From Rostratula benghalensis (lineage: Eukaryota > Chordata > Aves > Charadriiformes > Rostratulidae): DNA of 64,000 nt. Both the position numbers and the translations under genes were made by a program. This document shows, piece after piece, positions 61,757 through 64,000 of the stretch. Every line of letters starts with the position of its first letter. Within the stretch, counting starts at the first letter, position 1. The stretch is from assembly GCA_013399305.1 (NCBI GenBank), contig VXAI01000089.1, positions 87,086 through 151,085 on the forward strand, written 5' to 3'. The notes under the pieces are model-generated. The model was not told the DNA's origin. It saw only the letters and a list, made by a program, of their open reading frames with translations, and ran no database searches.

Positions 61757-63509
61757 CATGGTTTTCCAGTAACTGCAATGACATCAAAGAGAATAAAATT
61801 ACAGAGCTGAAAGGTAGTAGAATTGAAGTGGATATGGAAAAAACCCCTCTGTTTTGAATTCTTTCAAACCACTTACATATTTTGTAGATGCAGAAGAAAT
61901 TGTAGTCAAATGAGGACTACAGTGAAGATGAACAGTTAGGTTAATTCACCTCCTGAAAAAAGAAAAAAGCCCTATTAGTGTCATTTTACCATTACCCCGC
62001 ACATGAAATAATCTTTGAAATGTCTTAAAGGAGTCAAGTATATGTCCATCCATCATTAATTAAGGTGGAAGAACCTGACTATGAAGGTAAACTTGCAGAG
62101 GCATTGACTGTGTGTTCTATACTCTCTCAAATATTTTCTCTGTCTATGGATTAATAACTTGCATTACTTATATTCCAGTTCTTGAAATCTTAAACACTAC
62201 TACCACCTGCTGGTTAATTTACATTTGAATCTCCTAGCTCATCGGCAAAGTAAAAATTGAGAAAAGGGGGAAACACATACTCTAAAATTATTTTCAAAAG
62301 TAATTAAATTTCAGTATTCCCTCCACATATTCTAATTCAGGGCTTTCTATTGCTGTAGAGGAATAATCTCGGAGTCATAAGAGGAAGATTTCTTTTTTTT
62401 TTTCTGAATTATTCACAGTAGGAGCTACTGATAGTAAGAAAGAGCGGCCTGTGATATTACTTTCCTCCATTTTCATTTTTGTTTCCTGTAGTACCTCTTG
62501 TAACTAGATCACTGTTGTCTGCTGTGTAGAATCTTCCATGTTGAAAGGGGGAAATATGCCAGTGCTCCATATTACTGTTTTAGCAGCTGAGTTGGTGTTG
62601 AATTCACTTTTATGGTGTCTGTGGTTCGGAAAAGAAAAGAAAAAAAGTTTATTGGAAAGTTGCACTGAGCAGCAGCAATAATTTTGATGTATTAAAAAGT
62701 CACACATACAGTAGCTGTCATGACAGCTGAAGCTTGCAGGGTTATGGCAGGAAAAGTTCTTGTCCCTTAATGTTAATGAAAATACTGCTATTCAATTCTA
62801 TGTTTAAAAAAAATTGCGTCTACCCTAGCAATTAATATTCCATTCAAAAAGGAAAACACTACCATTGCTGAGAAGTATACTGTTTCACTAGGAAACAGAG
62901 GAAAATGAGAGGATACTTCTCCCAAAAAGATTTCTAACATATTTGTGACACTGACCAGTTCCCTTAAATAACCACACAAAAGCAAAAGAAGTTCCTGTTA
63001 AACTATCTGCTTGGAAAAAAATCAGCCAGTGGTGTCTGGCAGCGAAATCCATAGGTAAAGGAACAATGATGAGTCTAAGCCAAGGCTGTTTGGATGAAGA
63101 TCTACACTCCTTCACATTTCCTCCATTTTCAAACTAGAATTATGATCCAGCCCAGATTTCATGTCCAGATCAAGATGTCTCTAAAGTTTAGGTGCTCTTT
63201 GCCTATTCTAACCATTTCTAAATGGGGTACTTTGTCAAAAGCCAGGAAAATTATGAACAAGAATGGTGATGTATGTTAGTCTTGCTCACCCCTTAAGAAC
63301 CTGATTATTGCATATAGTAATTAATTGGTAACATTAATTCTTCTGTAACTTTTTCCATAATTCTGTAAAAGATTCTTGACTTTCTCATTTTCATCAGGTA
63401 GAAATGAAATGCTTACAGACACATAAGCCTAATTCTAAATTAGAGTTACAAGGAAAGAACAGATTTTGATCTCTTATTCTCTATGTATTGTAGTATTAGT
63501 GTTTGGGAC

Positions 63510-63523
63510 AAAAAAAAAAAAAA
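63510..63523 (+). repeat. Poly(A) tract, 14 bases, with A-rich extension
   Basis: A run followed by T and further A bases. Confidence 0.9.
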
Positions 63524-63982
63524 TAAAAAAAATTTAAAATCTATGCTCTAAATCCTAATTTATTTAGAGCTTCCATAAGATATGAGTGATCAGTGCCAGC
63601 CCAGTCTTGCTGTGGTAACCACAAGAACAGAATATGAGCTTTCAATTTTAGATCAGATTTAAAGAGGAAAATTGTGCCATTACATTCTTTCTTAATTTAT
63701 GATTCTATTAAAAAAGCCCGGACCTGAGCTTAAAGACAAAGATGCGTTCAAACTTTACACATTCAAACCATTTAAGTACATGTTTTGTTTTTCTTCTTTC
63801 CCTTTTCATTTTGGTGAGAAGAGAAAGTATCAGCCAACCAAAAAAAAAATAAAAATCTTGTTGCTCTGATCCTTCCAATTAGGGTAAAACCAAGATAAAC
63901 TAGCAATCTCATAGAAATGTATCGCTACATTTGCAAGATTTCTAGACTATTTTGTAGACTAGAGAGCTTTGACTAATCATCC

Positions 63983-63996
63983 TTTTTTTTTTTTTT
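63983..63996 (+). repeat. Poly(T) tract, 14 bases
   Basis: Uninterrupted T run four bases from the window edge. Confidence 0.92.
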
Positions 63997-64000
63997 CAAT

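Larger units (their letters stand above)
52621..64000. other. 11.4-kb AT-rich DNA, no gene seen
   Basis: No CR1, exon or RNA gene recognised. It contains a TATA/TGTA-rich tract (56,052-56,185), a 2 x 30-bp tandem duplication (55,781-55,840), a dispersed 95-bp direct repeat (57,353 and 58,748), short direct repeats at 58,429-58,470 and 61,729-61,756, and homopolymers at 53,806-53,816, 63,510-63,523 and 63,983-63,996. Open frames up to about 122 codons (for example 61,442-61,810) have no recognisable domain. Confidence 0.5.

Noticed and set aside
61442..61810. 122-codon plus-strand frame
   Set aside because: No recognisable domain. It overlaps other frames on both strands of similar length, as expected by chance.
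62203..62217. CTCF-like word ACCACCTGCTGG
   Set aside because: It matches only part of the CTCF core and is short enough to occur by chance. There is no supporting context.
58088..62436. GCTACTGATAG shared between 58.09 and 62.42 kb as a dispersed repeat
   Set aside because: Only about 11-12 bases match. Many such pairs are expected by chance in 64 kb.
1..64000. CRISPR array, prokaryotic operon or phage-type system
   Set aside because: No spaced identical repeats with unique spacers, no dense coding, no Shine-Dalgarno-linked genes. The CR1 content shows vertebrate nuclear DNA.
1..64000. Endogenous retrovirus or other integrated virus
   Set aside because: No LTR pair, primer-binding site, polypurine tract or gag/pol/env-like frame was recognised. 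The only reverse-transcriptase remnants are CR1. The 95-bp repeat at 57.4/58.8 kb is too short and lacks terminal TG...CA to be called an LTR pair.

Overview
The window looks like non-coding DNA from a bird nuclear genome. It is AT-rich and CpG-poor, and its interspersed repeats are almost entirely CR1 non-LTR retrotransposon fragments. On minus-strand copies these begin with the characteristic 'TCATAGAAT...GGTTGGAAAGGACC' 3' end; on plus-strand copies they end in '...GTCCCTTCCAA'. No SINE, L1-type LINE, DNA transposon or LTR retrovirus was recognisable. CR1 as almost the sole repeat family, low repeat density and low GC together point to Aves rather than a turtle, crocodilian or mammal. I cannot name the species or chromosome.

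Layout. 0-5 kb: AT-rich single-copy DNA with three minus-strand CR1 fragments (about 1.64-2.07, 2.34-2.45 and 4.36-5.01 kb). 5-20 kb: 15 kb of essentially repeat-free DNA with one small CR1 tail (16.28-16.41 kb). 20.1-21.0 kb: a comparatively well-preserved plus-strand CR1 whose ORF2 C-terminus is still open for 246 codons including the stop. 21-30.4 kb: unique DNA with a 5-N gap at 28.75 kb. 30.4-31.3 kb: a plus-strand CR1 piece keeping the reverse-transcriptase FADD box but lacking its 3' end. 31.3-46.3 kb: unique DNA with one minus-strand CR1 tail at 42.7 kb. 46.35-48.23 kb: a 161-bp homopurine tract with 27 perfect AGGAG units, then a 74-bp homopyrimidine tract running into a 171-base assembly gap. 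49-52.6 kb: a CR1 cluster of two minus-strand tails and a 1.5-kb plus-strand element with a broken reverse transcriptase. 52.6-64 kb: unique AT-rich DNA.

I found no convincing host protein-coding exon, tRNA, rRNA or known microRNA. Open frames outside CR1 are at most about 125 codons, which is what chance gives in DNA this AT-rich. The window is best read as a gene desert or the inside of a very long intron; the sequence alone cannot separate these.

The most interesting unexplained structure is a direct repeat of 95 bp at 57,353-57,447 and 58,748-58,842, 88 of 95 positions identical with no indels. Each copy carries an AP-1-type TGACTCA followed 15 bp later by a TATAAA box. It may be a duplicated regulatory module or two relics of an undescribed repeat. 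I see no evidence of a complete novel biological system.
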